A DNA stretch of 64,000 bases from Bryobacteraceae bacterium (GTDB taxonomy: Bacteria > Acidobacteriota > Terriglobia > Bryobacterales > Bryobacteraceae), in contig JAHDVK010000009.1 in assembly GCA_023384675.1 (NCBI GenBank), forward strand, positions 124,001 to 188,000, read 5' to 3'. Position 1 is the stretch's first letter; each line of letters begins with the position of its first letter. The notes beneath the pieces were generated by a model. That model made no database searches and was not told where the DNA came from. It worked only from the letters and a program-made list of their open reading frames with translations. Shown in pieces: positions 31,527 to 40,602 of this stretch. The position numbers and the translations under genes were made by a program.

Positions 31527-34500
31527 ATGCGGAAGACGACTGCTGTATTGATTCTTGTCCTCGCTGCTGCGCTTGTGGCGCCTCTCGCCGCCCAACAGGC
31601 CCGAGTGAACGGACGCATTACCGACCCCGGCGGAGCTGTAATTCCCGCCGCCACAGTACTTGCACAGAACGAGGCGACCGGTGTCCGCACCGAAGCCCAA
31701 TCCAACGAGCTGGGCATCTACGTCCTGCCGTTCCTGCAGCCTGGCCGCTATTCGATCAGCGTCACCCAACCCGGGTTCAAACGCTACCAGCGCACCGGCT
31801 TCAATCTGCAGACCGCCGACGTTGTCAACCTCGATATCGCGCTCGAGTTGGGCGACGTCACCGAAAGCGTCACCATCACAGCCGAGGCGCCGCTGCTTGA
31901 GAGCGCCAGCTCCACCGTGTCGCAGATGATCGACTCGCGCGTGGTCAGCGACATGCCCCTCAGCGGACGCCGCGCGCTGGAACTCACCAAACTCATCGGC
32001 GGCGCCGTCTTCATCAACTATTCCGGCAACGCCAAACCCAACTTCTCCCTCTCCGGCGGGCGCGTGCAAAACCAGATGTTCATGCTCGATGGCGGGAACA
32101 TCCAGAACATGCGGCTGGGCATCGGCCAGGTGGATACCGACCCCCCCGTGGAGGTGATCAAGGAATTCCGCGTCGTCCAGAACGGCTACTCAGCGGAATA
32201 TGGCGGATCGGCCAGCGGCCTGGTGATCTCGACGACGAAATCCGGCACCAACCAGATCCACGGCAGCGCCTTCCACTTCTTCCGCAACGATGCGATGGAT
32301 GCCGCGGGCTTCTTCGCGCCGATTCAGGATGGCCGCAAGGTGCGCGCCCCCCTCCGCTACAACCTCTACGGCGGCACCATCGGCGGGCCGGTGATCAAGG
32401 ACCGAACCCACTTCTTCGGCGGCTACGAGGGCACGCGCCGCTCCGATGGCGGGACGCAAGTGCTCACCGTCCCGACCGACCTGCAGCGCGGCGGCGACTT
32501 CTCGCAAACCTTCAATGCCCAAAACCGCCTGCTGCTGATCTACGACCCGCTGACCAACGCGCCCAGCGGCAACACCACCACCCGCCAGCCCTTCGCGAAC
32601 AATGTGATCCCCCAGGCGCGCTTCGACTCCGTTTCGCGCCAGTTGATCGAGTTCTGGCCACGCGCCAACAAAGCGCCCGTGAACATCGCCGGCGCGCAGA
32701 ACTTCGCCGCCAACCGCGCCCAGCGCTTCGAACGCGATAACTACACTATCCGCGTCGATCACGTCTTCTCCAACAACAACCGCTTCTACTATCGCGGCGT
32801 GATCAACAAGGATCCCATCTTCTGGACCAGCAACTACCCCGACCCGATCGCCGACCCGCAAGGCACCTTCACTTCCGACCGGCTCCAGAACACACACCTG
32901 TTCGCCGACACGCACACGCTGACGCCGAACCTGATCTTCGACATGCGTTTTACACTCGCCACCCGGCGCGCGATTGCCGCGCCCGCGGGCTTGGGTAGCG
33001 AGATTGTCAGCCAGATCGGGCTGCGCGGCGTGCCGTCGGGCAATTTCCCGGTCGTCGCGCCGGCGGGCTTCGCGAACATCGGCAATGGAAACCATCGCCT
33101 GCAGGCGCCCATCCGCCAGCAGCAGTATGTTCCCTCCTTTACTTGGATCAAGGGTTCGCACCTGGTCAAGTTCGGTGGCGAGTTCCGGCGCAGTACGAAC
33201 TACGAGGTCTTCCGGCAGATCGCTTCGGGGCAGTTCAACTTCGCGCTGACGGGCACCGGCATTCCGGGCAACGCGCAATCCGGCAATGGCTTTGCCACCT
33301 TCCTGCTCGGCTTCGTGAACGGTTTCCAGATGCGCGAAACCGACGTCCTCGACCGCTACAGCAACTACATGGCGTGGTTTGTCCAGGACGACTGGAAGGT
33401 GACCCCCACTTTGACACTGAATCTTGGCATGCGCTGGGAGACCGACACGCCCATCACCGACGTCAGCAACCACATGAACGGCTTCGACATGATGCAGATC
33501 AACCCGGTGTCGGGCACACCGGGCGTGGTGAAGTTCATGGGCCAGGACGGCTTCCGCACCACACCTTACAACACCGACTGGAATAACTATGGTCCGCGGA
33601 TTGGCTTTGCCTGGCGGCCCTGGGGTTCAAACGCGTGGGTGATGCGAGGCGGGTTTGGGATCTTCTTCGAACACCCCTTTGCCGCGGGCGCGCCGAATTC
33701 GGCATCACTTGGCTACGAGCTTTCGGCGGCGCGCAACTCGCCGGATAATGGCGTCACGCCCGCGTTCTACATGCGTGACGGCTCGGACATTCCCCTCACA
33801 CCGCAGGTCCGCGACGACACCTTCGGCGCGGTCCGATTTGGCCTCCAGCCCACCACCAACGTCACGTTTTATGAGGAAGGCCGCCGCACGGGCTATGCCC
33901 AGATGTTCAACCTCAGCATCCAGCGTGAATTCGCCCGCAGTTACCTCTTCGAGGTCCAGTACCTGGGCAATCTCGGACGGAAAATGCCGATCTCGAACAT
34001 CAACATGAACCAGGTGCCCTTCAATCTTCTGGGCCCCGGCAACGCCCAGACCCGCCGCCCCTTCCCGCAGTTCAACGCCGTCAACATCCTGCTGCCGACG
34101 ATGGGCGCGAACAACTACCACGCGGGCGTGGCGAAGATCGAAAAACGCCTGTCGGGCGGCCTCAGCTTCCTCTCCACCTACACCTTCGCCCGCAACATCG
34201 GCAACATCAATCAGAGCGCCGCCTCAAGCGACGGCACGGGCGATAACCAGAACTTCATGGACTACTACAACCGGCGCCTCGACAAAGGCCCGCTCAGCAT
34301 CGACATCATCCACCGCTGGGTGAATAGCAGCATCTGGGATCTGCCCTTCGGCCGCGGCCGCCGCTGGGCGACTGACGGATTCCTCTCGCATGTCGTGGGC
34401 GGATGGCAGATCGGCGCGATTTCGACTGTGCAGAGCGGCGGTCCCTTCACCGTCACCACGCAGACGAACACCACCAATGCCTTTTCGGCCGGCGGCCTGC

Positions 34501-34841
34501 GCGCCAATCGCATCGGGAATGGCAACCTGCCGGGTTCCGAGCGGTCCATCAATCGCTGGTTTGACCTCGATGCCTTTGTCGCGCCGCCCGACTTCACCTT
34601 CGGCAACGCCGGACGCGGCATCCTGCGCGGCGACAACCTCGTCAACCTCGACTTCTCGCTGCTGAAAAACTTCAGCTTCGGCGAGCAGCGTTACGTCCAA
34701 TTCCGGGTCGAATCGTTCAACGCGATGAACCACCCGGATTTCGCTCTCCCCAACCGGACGCTCGACTCGCCGGGCTTCGGCGCAATCGGCAGCGCGACAT
34801 CCCCGCGCACGATGCAGCTCGGCCTGCGGATCATCTTCTGA
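31527..34841 (+). CDS. Oar-like TonB-dependent receptor
   Basis: A 1,104-residue outer-membrane protein. I start it at MRKTTAVLILVL, which begins a clear signal peptide (1-22) and has AAAGGGGG upstream. Residues ~25-110 form the carboxypeptidase-regulatory-like domain (VNGRITDPGGAVIPAATV...LPFLQPGRYSISV), followed by the plug (~115-225, ITAEAPLLESAS, NGYSAEYGGSASGLVISTTKSGTN) and a long barrel ending in LGLRIIF. Such proteins import large substrates or act in adhesion; the ligand is unknown. The divergent membrane regulator is the probable controller. Confidence 0.92.
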   Translation: MRKTTAVLILVLAAALVAPLAAQQARVNGRITDPGGAVIPAATVLAQNEATGVRTEAQSNELGIYVLPFLQPGRYSISVTQPGFKRYQRTGFNLQTADVVNLDIALELGDVTESVTITAEAPLLESASSTVSQMIDSRVVSDMPLSGRRALELTKLIGGAVFINYSGNAKPNFSLSGGRVQNQMFMLDGGNIQNMRLGIGQVDTDPPVEVIKEFRVVQNGYSAEYGGSASGLVISTTKSGTNQIHGSAFHFFRNDAMDAAGFFAPIQDGRKVRAPLRYNLYGGTIGGPVIKDRTHFFGGYEGTRRSDGGTQVLTVPTDLQRGGDFSQTFNAQNRLLLIYDPLTNAPSGNTTTRQPFANNVIPQARFDSVSRQLIEFWPRANKAPVNIAGAQNFAANRAQRFERDNYTIRVDHVFSNNNRFYYRGVINKDPIFWTSNYPDPIADPQGTFTSDRLQNTHLFADTHTLTPNLIFDMRFTLATRRAIAAPAGLGSEIVSQIGLRGVPSGNFPVVAPAGFANIGNGNHRLQAPIRQQQYVPSFTWIKGSHLVKFGGEFRRSTNYEVFRQIASGQFNFALTGTGIPGNAQSGNGFATFLLGFVNGFQMRETDVLDRYSNYMAWFVQDDWKVTPTLTLNLGMRWETDTPITDVSNHMNGFDMMQINPVSGTPGVVKFMGQDGFRTTPYNTDWNNYGPRIGFAWRPWGSNAWVMRGGFGIFFEHPFAAGAPNSASLGYELSAARNSPDNGVTPAFYMRDGSDIPLTPQVRDDTFGAVRFGLQPTTNVTFYEEGRRTGYAQMFNLSIQREFARSYLFEVQYLGNLGRKMPISNINMNQVPFNLLGPGNAQTRRPFPQFNAVNILLPTMGANNYHAGVAKIEKRLSGGLSFLSTYTFARNIGNINQSAASSDGTGDNQNFMDYYNRRLDKGPLSIDIIHRWVNSSIWDLPFGRGRRWATDGFLSHVVGGWQIGAISTVQSGGPFTVTTQTNTTNAFSAGGLRANRIGNGNLPGSERSINRWFDLDAFVAPPDFTFGNAGRGILRGDNLVNLDFSLLKNFSFGEQRYVQFRVESFNAMNHPDFALPNRTLDSPGFGAIGSATSPRTMQLGLRIIF

Positions 34842-34857
34842 ACCCGCGCTCCTGAAC

Positions 34858-34892
34858 GATGGCGGGCGTGAGAAGGCGCCCGCCATCTCTTC
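34858..34892 (+). terminator. Intrinsic terminator after TonB receptor
   Basis: GATGGCGGGCG and CGCCCGCCATC form a perfect 11-bp stem with an 8-base loop, followed by TCTTCC. The U tract is weak, but the position directly behind the receptor stop supports the call. Confidence 0.75.
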
Positions 34893-34921
34893 CGGCCTTG
34901 AAAGCGGATAAAGTGTAGGCC

Positions 34922-36199
34922 ATGAGAACCACCCGGCGTTTCTTTATGCAGGGCGCGGCTGCTGCTGCTGCGCCGGTCCGCGGGGCCGCCGCCGCGAACA
35001 ACCGCATCCGGCTCGGCGTGATCGGGTGCGGCGGCATTTCCCGCTCGGTCACCAATGCTTTTCTCGCTTCCGAAGAATGCGAGGTTGCGGCCGTCTGCGA
35101 CGTGGACGACAACCGCATCGCCGCCACCCTCAAGCGGCTCGAAGAAGCCGGACTCCCGCGCCCCGATATCGCGAAGGATTTCCGCCGCATCGTCGAACGC
35201 AAGGACGTCGACGTGATTGCCGTCTGCACGCCCGACCACTGGCACGCCCTGCCAACCCTCGCCGCATTCCAGGCGGGGAAAGACGTGTACGTCGAAAAAC
35301 CTCTGGCCACCACCATTGGCGAGGGCCGCGTGCTTCGCGATGCGGCGCGCAAGCATGGCCGTATCGCACAAATGGGCACGCACTGGCGCAGCGGTGAACA
35401 CTATGCCGAGGCTGTCGAAATGGTCCGCTCCGGCAAGCTGGGCAAAGTGCGGCAGGTCCGCTGCTGGGCCTACCTCGATTGGATCAAGGACGCGGGCTCG
35501 CCTCCCGACGGCCCCGTTCCCGGGGGTGTGGACTACGACTTCTGGCTCGGTCCCGCGCCCAGGCGGCCGTTTAATCCGAACCGCTTTCATTTCAACTTCC
35601 GCTGGTTCTGGGACTATGCCGGCGGCCTGATGACCGATTGGGGCGTGCATCTGATCAACATCGCGCTGTGGGCGATGGGGCCTGAATGGCCGAAGAGCGT
35701 CGTCTCCTCGGGCGGCAAATACCTGCTGCAGGACAACACGGAAACCCCGGACACGCAGATTACCGTGTACGATTTCCCCTCCTACACGCTCATCTGGGAG
35801 CACCAGGTGCAGTGCGGCCTGGGACCGGACCGCCGCGAGCACGGCGTGATGTTCACCGGCTCGGACGCCACGCTGATCCTGGATACCAGTGGCTGGGAAT
35901 TGATCGCCGAGCCGCTGAAGCGCCCCTCGGTGATCGAAATGCGGCGCCGCGCCCGCACCACTGAAGTCATGCGCGCCGCGCATGCGAAGAACCTGCTGGA
36001 CTGCATGAAGTCGCGTCAGGCGCCGGTCGAAAATCTCGATGTAGGCCACCACGTTTCGGCGGTCGCTCATCTGGGCAACCTCGCATTACGCTCGAAATCG
36101 CGCATCGAATGGGATGCGGAGAATGAGCGCGTTCCGGGCAATCAGGCCGCCAACGCGCTGGTCAGCGCTCAATACCGCGCGCCGTGGCGCCTTAGCTGA
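34922..36199 (+). CDS. Exported Gfo/Idh/MocA-family oxidoreductase
   Basis: A 425-residue NAD(P)-dependent sugar or polyol oxidoreductase. A Tat-like leader (MRTTRRFFMQGAAAAAAPVRGAAA) precedes the Rossmann domain (IRLGVIGCGGISRSV, ~29-43), the DKR-less CTPDHWHALPTLAAFQAGKDVYVEKPLA region (~100-128, with the catalytic Lys of the EKP motif) and the C-terminal alpha/beta domain with WDYAGGLMTDWGVHLINIA. Tat export together with a cofactor is the pattern of glucose-fructose oxidoreductase relatives, which are abundant in Acidobacteriota and Planctomycetota. Its 3' end overlaps the convergent flavoprotein gene by 8 bp. Confidence 0.9.
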   Translation: MRTTRRFFMQGAAAAAAPVRGAAAANNRIRLGVIGCGGISRSVTNAFLASEECEVAAVCDVDDNRIAATLKRLEEAGLPRPDIAKDFRRIVERKDVDVIAVCTPDHWHALPTLAAFQAGKDVYVEKPLATTIGEGRVLRDAARKHGRIAQMGTHWRSGEHYAEAVEMVRSGKLGKVRQVRCWAYLDWIKDAGSPPDGPVPGGVDYDFWLGPAPRRPFNPNRFHFNFRWFWDYAGGLMTDWGVHLINIALWAMGPEWPKSVVSSGGKYLLQDNTETPDTQITVYDFPSYTLIWEHQVQCGLGPDRREHGVMFTGSDATLILDTSGWELIAEPLKRPSVIEMRRRARTTEVMRAAHAKNLLDCMKSRQAPVENLDVGHHVSAVAHLGNLALRSKSRIEWDAENERVPGNQAANALVSAQYRAPWRLS

Positions 36200-37145
36200 T
36201 GCCCGATTCGAGCAGCGCCAGGGCGGCTGCGCAGCCGGACAGGAACGCGCCTTCGATGCGCGCGCCTCCGAAGGCATCACCCGCCAGCACGAGCGGCGCG
36301 GGCGATGGGCTGAAGAAGCAGGGCTCTGGCCCACTGGACGAAACCAGGCTGTAACGCCAGCGGTGCACTTGCCAGTCGGTGATTCGCGAGCCGCCCAGCC
36401 ACGGACGGGCCGCCATCATCATCTGCTTCGCCACTTCGGCGGCCGGCGCATCGTAATTGACGCGGGTGAATAGGGGTGAGGCGTGCATCGTCAGCGCCCC
36501 CGGTCCCGCACTGATCCCCTTTATTGTATTGTCCGCAATCCAGGTGACGGGGCCTTCCTTCATTCGCTGGAAGCCAGGCCCGGCCAACCCCGAGGGGCCA
36601 TCCAACAACACCATGACCGCAAAGCAAGGCGCGTACGCCACCGCCCGCAGCGCATTCGGAAGCTCTTCCTGCAATCCGCCCAGGATCTCCAATGATTGCG
36701 GCACTGGCGCGGTGAGGATCAACCCGGCGGCCGAGATCCGCCCGCCGTCTTCTGTCGTTGCCCGCCAATGCTTCCCTTCCGGGACAGCACTCACGACGCG
36801 AGTGGACAAACGGATGTCCAGCCCGGCGGCCAGATGCTTGGCGATGGCGTTCATCCCATTCCTGCCGCGGTAGCGCGGAGTGCGGTTCATCTGGAACCAC
36901 TCCTCGGCGATTCCATCCGCCACCCATCCGGCCACCGCCTCGCGAAAACGGGGAGAAACCGCGCTGAAGTACTGTGCGCCGTGGTCGAACCGCTGCTCTC
37001 CAATACGGCGTGTGGCCATGCGCCCGCCCGGACCCCGGCCCTTGTCGCAGACGACGGCCGGAATGCCGGCGTCATGCAATTGCCGGGCCGCGGTCAGACC
37101 GGCTATGCCCGCGCCAACAATCAGAATGGGATTGGAATGCACCAC
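36192..37145 (-). CDS. Renalase-like FAD-dependent amine oxidase family protein
   Basis: A 317-residue flavoprotein. The N-terminal dinucleotide fold is PILIVGAGIAGLTAARQL (~6-23), followed by GRGPGGRMATRR (~36-47) and FDHGAQYFSA, a pattern of the renalase/NAD(P)-binding amine oxidase branch. The C-terminal FAD motif is LVLAGDAFGGARIEGAFLSGCAAALAL (~285-311). The start is GTG (two in tandem), with no good ribosome-binding site. It probably oxidises small amines or reduced pyridine nucleotides, as family members do; the substrate is not known. Confidence 0.85.
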   Translation of the reverse strand: MVHSNPILIVGAGIAGLTAARQLHDAGIPAVVCDKGRGPGGRMATRRIGEQRFDHGAQYFSAVSPRFREAVAGWVADGIAEEWFQMNRTPRYRGRNGMNAIAKHLAAGLDIRLSTRVVSAVPEGKHWRATTEDGGRISAAGLILTAPVPQSLEILGGLQEELPNALRAVAYAPCFAVMVLLDGPSGLAGPGFQRMKEGPVTWIADNTIKGISAGPGALTMHASPLFTRVNYDAPAAEVAKQMMMAARPWLGGSRITDWQVHRWRYSLVSSSGPEPCFFSPSPAPLVLAGDAFGGARIEGAFLSGCAAALALLESGIS

Positions 37146-37196
37146 TGCCCATTGTGGATGATTCGGGCGTGGTGCGGGGTTGGAAACTTATGAGGC

Positions 37197-37382
37197 CTAA
37201 CGGCGGATCGGGCCGAGGGGGGTCATTGCGGCGTCGAAATCGATTTCCGGACCGCCGGCGTTGGGGTTTTGTTGTTTCTCTACTTTCCGTTGCTCACGGC
37301 GCTCCGCTTTCTCCTGCTGTTTGTCAAGCCGGGAAAGCTCACGCTGGCGCTTGCTGAAGGTGGTGAAAGATCGGCGTGCGAT
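37197..37382 (-). CDS. Small basic protein, probable non-AUG (ATC) start
   Basis: A 61-residue highly charged protein (ARRSFTTFSKRQRELSRLDK and on), mostly helical, of a type I have seen as a small conserved protein with an MARRSF-like N-terminus. No ATG/GTG/TTG stands at that point: the codon is ATC, but AAAGGAG lies six bases before it, an ideal Shine-Dalgarno. The only upstream in-frame ATG (at 37469) would add 29 residues of low-complexity character and has no such signal. So either ATC is used, or the 90-residue form is real, or this is a sequence variant. Function unknown. Confidence 0.55.
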   Translation of the reverse strand: MARRSFTTFSKRQRELSRLDKQQEKAERREQRKVEKQQNPNAGGPEIDFDAAMTPLGPIRR

Positions 37383-37515
37383 GGCTGGCTCCTTTCGATG
37401 GGGAAACGAATCAGACCCGGCGGAACGGGCCGGAAAACCGGTATGAGCCGGCTGACGCCGCAACGGCATCCTCTGTTAGTTTAGCAGTTCCGTCGCGACG
37501 CCTGCGCTCCAGGCC

Positions 37516-38148
37516 TTACCGGTACTTTCGCAGCACGGCCAGTAAGCGGCCCTGGATCTGCACCTTCTCCGCCGGCACGCGGATCGGCTGCATCTCCGAG
37601 TTGGCGGGCTGCAGCCGGATCATCGCACCGTTTTCCTCGCGGTAGATCCGCTTCAGGGTGGTCTCCATGCCATCCACCAGCGCCACCACGATTTCGCCGT
37701 CGCGCACCTCGGACGTGCGCTGCGCCAGCACGTAATCGCCGCTGAGGATATGGTCTTCGATCATCGAATCCCCGCGCACCTCGAGCGCAAACGTGTTCGA
37801 GTCCGCGCTGAAATCGGAAAAATCCAGAACCTCGGGGTTGTTGATCGCCTCCACCGGCGCGCCGGCTGCGATCCGGCCCAGCAGGGGCACTTCCGCCGCC
37901 GTGCGCGGGCGCAGGCGTTCGCGCTCCTCGCGTTTGTAATCCGCCGAGATCTCAATGGAACGGCTTTCGTTGAACCGGCGCCGCACGTAACCCTTCTGTT
38001 CCAGCGCCGTGATGTGTTTGTGAACCGTGGCCAGCGAGGCGAGGCCGACTCCGCTGGCGATCTCCTCAAAACTCGGAGCGTAGCCGTGCTCCTCCGAGAA
38101 CTGCACGAGGAAATCGAGTACTTCCTTTTGCCTGGGTGTCAGCGCCAT
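37516..38148 (-). CDS. lexA: LexA repressor
   Basis: A 210-residue SOS repressor. The winged helix (1-65) begins ALTPRQKEVLDFLVQFSEEHGYAPSFEEIA, the self-cleavage site is A95-G96 in RIAAGAPVE, and the Ser/Lys dyad is S128 in GDSMIEDH and K166 in TTLKRIY. Length fits LexA (about 200-215). On RecA filament contact it cleaves itself and derepresses repair genes. I could not identify an SOS box in the short upstream region; acidobacterial boxes are not the E. coli CTGT-N8-ACAG type. Confidence 0.96.
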   Translation of the reverse strand: MALTPRQKEVLDFLVQFSEEHGYAPSFEEIASGVGLASLATVHKHITALEQKGYVRRRFNESRSIEISADYKREERERLRPRTAAEVPLLGRIAAGAPVEAINNPEVLDFSDFSADSNTFALEVRGDSMIEDHILSGDYVLAQRTSEVRDGEIVVALVDGMETTLKRIYREENGAMIRLQPANSEMQPIRVPAEKVQIQGRLLAVLRKYR

Positions 38149-38199
38149 ACGCCCAGTCTGGGCGAAGATGGAGCGAAAGTCAAGAGAAAATGCGGGAAA

Positions 38200-38424
38200 T
38201 CAGTTCCGCCCGCAGAGCCCCGGCGTGGGACACGCCGCCCCGCAGGGCATCGGCGCCGGAGCGGCGGCGCGCGCATTCGCGTGCGCCGCGAATGTGGACA
38301 ATTCCTTCGCCGGCGACGCCGCCCCGCACGCGGGACACACCAGCCCCGCCTCTTCGCCTTCCCGGCGAATCAGCTTCTCAAAACGATGATCGCATTCAGC
38401 GCACTTGTATTCGAATATCGGCAT
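38200..38424 (-). CDS. FmdB-family zinc-ribbon protein
   Basis: A 74-residue protein with the FmdB/CxxC regulatory motif [18 protein letters not shown] at the N-terminus and a second pair in GLVCPACG (C8, C11, C30, C33), forming one zinc ribbon. The C-terminal tail has three more Cys ([14 protein letters not shown]). Proteins of this family are often called putative regulatory proteins, but their role is poorly known. It lies 2 bp after the stop-to-start gap with the DD-peptidase gene and precedes it in... the opposite order of transcription: this gene is read after lexA's left end and before nothing else on its strand but the peptidase start is upstream. Confidence 0.8.
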   Translation of the reverse strand: MPIFEYKCAECDHRFEKLIRREGEEAGLVCPACGAASPAKELSTFAAHANARAAAPAPMPCGAACPTPGLCGRN

Positions 38425-38426
38425 AG

Positions 38427-39896
38427 TCAGGGTCCAACGGAACGCAGGATCTCTTCCGTGATTTTATCAAGCAGGGCCCGGCCCGCGGAAGAGTTCATGT
38501 TAGCGTGATTCAGATAAATCGAGAATGCCAGCCGCGGCTGATCGCCGCTCAGGATGTAGCCCGACAGACCCGAAACGTGGGCCAGCGTGCCCGTCTTCGC
38601 CCGCAGCGCGGTGGCTCCGGCGCTCTTGTTGAAACGGTAGCTGAGGGAGCCGTCCTCGCCGCCCACCGGGAGCAGATCGAGGTATTCGGCGGCATGGGGC
38701 GATGCCGCCATCCACTCGAGCAGTCGCGTCGTGGCCGAGGCCGTCACCAGCGTCTTGCGCGAAAGCCCCGAGCCGTCAAGAAAGTCATGATGATCGTTCG
38801 GGATGCCCAGCGAGCGCAGGAAAACGGTCAATTCCTCGATCGCCGCCTCGCGTGAGCCGTCCCCCCGGGCCACGCGCGCCACCTCGCGCAGCGCGATCTC
38901 CGCATGCAGGTTCTGGCTCACCTTGTTCACCACCTGCAGGATTTGGCGGAGCGGCGGCGAAATCCGCTGCGCCAGTTCCACGCCCTCCGGCTCCCGGTAA
39001 GGCTGACCCGCGTATCGATGCCGGGCGCGCGCCGCGCCCCGGAACGTCACCCCGCGCTCCTCCAGCAGCCGTTGAAATATCTGCGCCGCCGCCAGCGCCG
39101 GATCGTCGAAGGCCACTCGCTGCGTCAGCGGCGCACCGCCCACCGGCGCGGTGCCCGAAACCCGGATCACGGAGGACCCCGGCGCACGCTCCATCCGGAT
39201 CGCGTTCGGCAGGCCCGGCCCGCCGCGCACCGTGTTATGCACCGTCACGGCATCGTGCGGAGGATAGACCACCGTGGTGACAGGCTCGCCTGCCCGCCTC
39301 GGCGGCCGCACCGACAGCACGAAGGCATTGTCGTTCAAAATAAGCGCGCTCAGCGCCGAGCCGTACTCCCAGACGGTGTCGTCCACGGTCCAGCCCTCCG
39401 GATGCGGCTCGTAGGGATACAGCGTGTCGTCGCCAATCACGCCGCCATGCACCAGTCTCACGCCCGCGGCCGCCACCGCATCGGCCAGCGCCTCGAGCGG
39501 CCCCAGCGGCGGCTGCGGTTTCGCGTCCTTCTCATACGGGTAGGCGCGGCCCGAGAGCGTCGGATCGCCGCCGCCCACCAGCACCAAAGGACCATGCACC
39601 ACGCCCGCGGCATCGGGCGCCGCCGGAGCCAGCACCCGCGTCAAAAAGCGATGCTCCGGACCCAGCCGCGTCAGCGCCAGCGCGGTCGAAAACAGCTTGG
39701 TGTTCGACGCGGGGGTGAAAGGAATCGCCACGTTGTGCGCGTAGAGCGTCTGCTTCGTGGAGAGGTCCCGGACGTGCACCGCCCAAATCGCCCGCCGCGC
39801 GGCCGGCGCGGCGAGTTGCGCCTCGATCGCCTGCGCAAGAGGCTGCGCCGCCGCCGTGGCGGCAGCCAGAAACAGCGTCACGATCAGGCGGCGCAT
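38427..39896 (-). CDS. dacB: D-Ala-D-Ala carboxypeptidase/endopeptidase (PBP4-type)
   Basis: A 489-residue exported serine peptidase of family S13 that trims peptidoglycan stems and cross-links. The signal peptide is 1-18 (cleavage near AAA-Q). The penicillin-binding motifs are S64-N-T-K67 in [13 protein letters not shown] in [12 protein letters not shown] and KTGT in [13 protein letters not shown]. The insertion between the first two motifs matches PBP4. I start it at [10 protein letters not shown] because the signal peptide begins there. Its stop lies 2 bp before the FmdB-type gene on the same strand, so the two are probably co-transcribed. Only 24 bp separate its ATG from the divergent neighbour. 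Confidence 0.92.
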   Translation of the reverse strand: MRRLIVTLFLAAATAAAQPLAQAIEAQLAAPAARRAIWAVHVRDLSTKQTLYAHNVAIPFTPASNTKLFSTALALTRLGPEHRFLTRVLAPAAPDAAGVVHGPLVLVGGGDPTLSGRAYPYEKDAKPQPPLGPLEALADAVAAAGVRLVHGGVIGDDTLYPYEPHPEGWTVDDTVWEYGSALSALILNDNAFVLSVRPPRRAGEPVTTVVYPPHDAVTVHNTVRGGPGLPNAIRMERAPGSSVIRVSGTAPVGGAPLTQRVAFDDPALAAAQIFQRLLEERGVTFRGAARARHRYAGQPYREPEGVELAQRISPPLRQILQVVNKVSQNLHAEIALREVARVARGDGSREAAIEELTVFLRSLGIPNDHHDFLDGSGLSRKTLVTASATTRLLEWMAASPHAAEYLDLLPVGGEDGSLSYRFNKSAGATALRAKTGTLAHVSGLSGYILSGDQPRLAFSIYLNHANMNSSAGRALLDKITEEILRSVGP

Positions 39897-39920
39897 GCCC
39901 TTCCAGTGTATCCTGTGGAC

Positions 39921-40574
39921 ATGCGCAGCCTCGTCGTGTTGCTGGCGATGGCGGCGCCGGCCTTCGCGGGCGGCATTGAACCCCGCCTGCGGCCCGCCGA
40001 TTATCCCGTCCATGCGCCACTGCCCGGTGGCGGATTCCTTGCGATCGAGTACCACGGCCGCGGTCTTCCGGCCGCCAAAGGCGGCGTCTTTCTGGGCGCC
40101 CATATCGTTCTCGAGGTCGCCTTCTTCCCGCCAGAAAAGGGGAAAACTGAGGTCCGCGGCGGCCATTTTGCCCTCAAAATCGACAAAATGAAGCACGGAA
40201 TCGGACCCGAAACCCCAGGGATGGTGGCTGCTTCTCTCAAGTACTCCGATTGGGAGCAGCGCCGCGGCCTCGAGGTCGGAGCCGGCCCCATCGTGTACGG
40301 CCCTGGCGGGCAGTCCCGCCGCTTCCCCGGCGGTCCTTCCACGCCTGAGCCGCGCCGCGCGCCGCGTTCGGACGGAGAGCCGGAAAAGCCCGATCCGCAG
40401 GACCTGGAAGCCGATGCCGTGAAGGAACTCGCTTTCCCCGAAGGCGAAACCACGCAGGTCGTGGCCGGCTATCTATACTACCGCTGGGGCGGCAATCTGA
40501 AGAAAATGAAGAAACTGGTGCTCGACTTCAGCGGGCCCGGCGGTCCGGTCTCGCTGGAAATCCCCTTGCGTTAG
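39921..40574 (+). CDS. Exported protein of unknown function
   Basis: A 217-residue protein with a signal peptide (1-17, ending AFA-G). Residues ~25-105 look like an immunoglobulin-like beta sandwich (PVHAPLPGGGFLAIEYHGRG, AHIVLEVAFFPPEKGK, HFALKIDKMKHGIGPETPGMVAASLKY), a Pro/Arg-rich linker follows (~130-160), and the end is again beta (VAGYLYYRWGGNLKKMKKLVLDF). Similar proteins are common next to acidobacterial genes, but I know no function. It starts only 24 bp from the divergent DD-peptidase gene and precedes the propeller gene by 28 bp. Confidence 0.7.
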   Translation: MRSLVVLLAMAAPAFAGGIEPRLRPADYPVHAPLPGGGFLAIEYHGRGLPAAKGGVFLGAHIVLEVAFFPPEKGKTEVRGGHFALKIDKMKHGIGPETPGMVAASLKYSDWEQRRGLEVGAGPIVYGPGGQSRRFPGGPSTPEPRRAPRSDGEPEKPDPQDLEADAVKELAFPEGETTQVVAGYLYYRWGGNLKKMKKLVLDFSGPGGPVSLEIPLR

Positions 40575-40602
40575 CCGGATTCGCTATAGTGAGCGGAATT
40601 CC

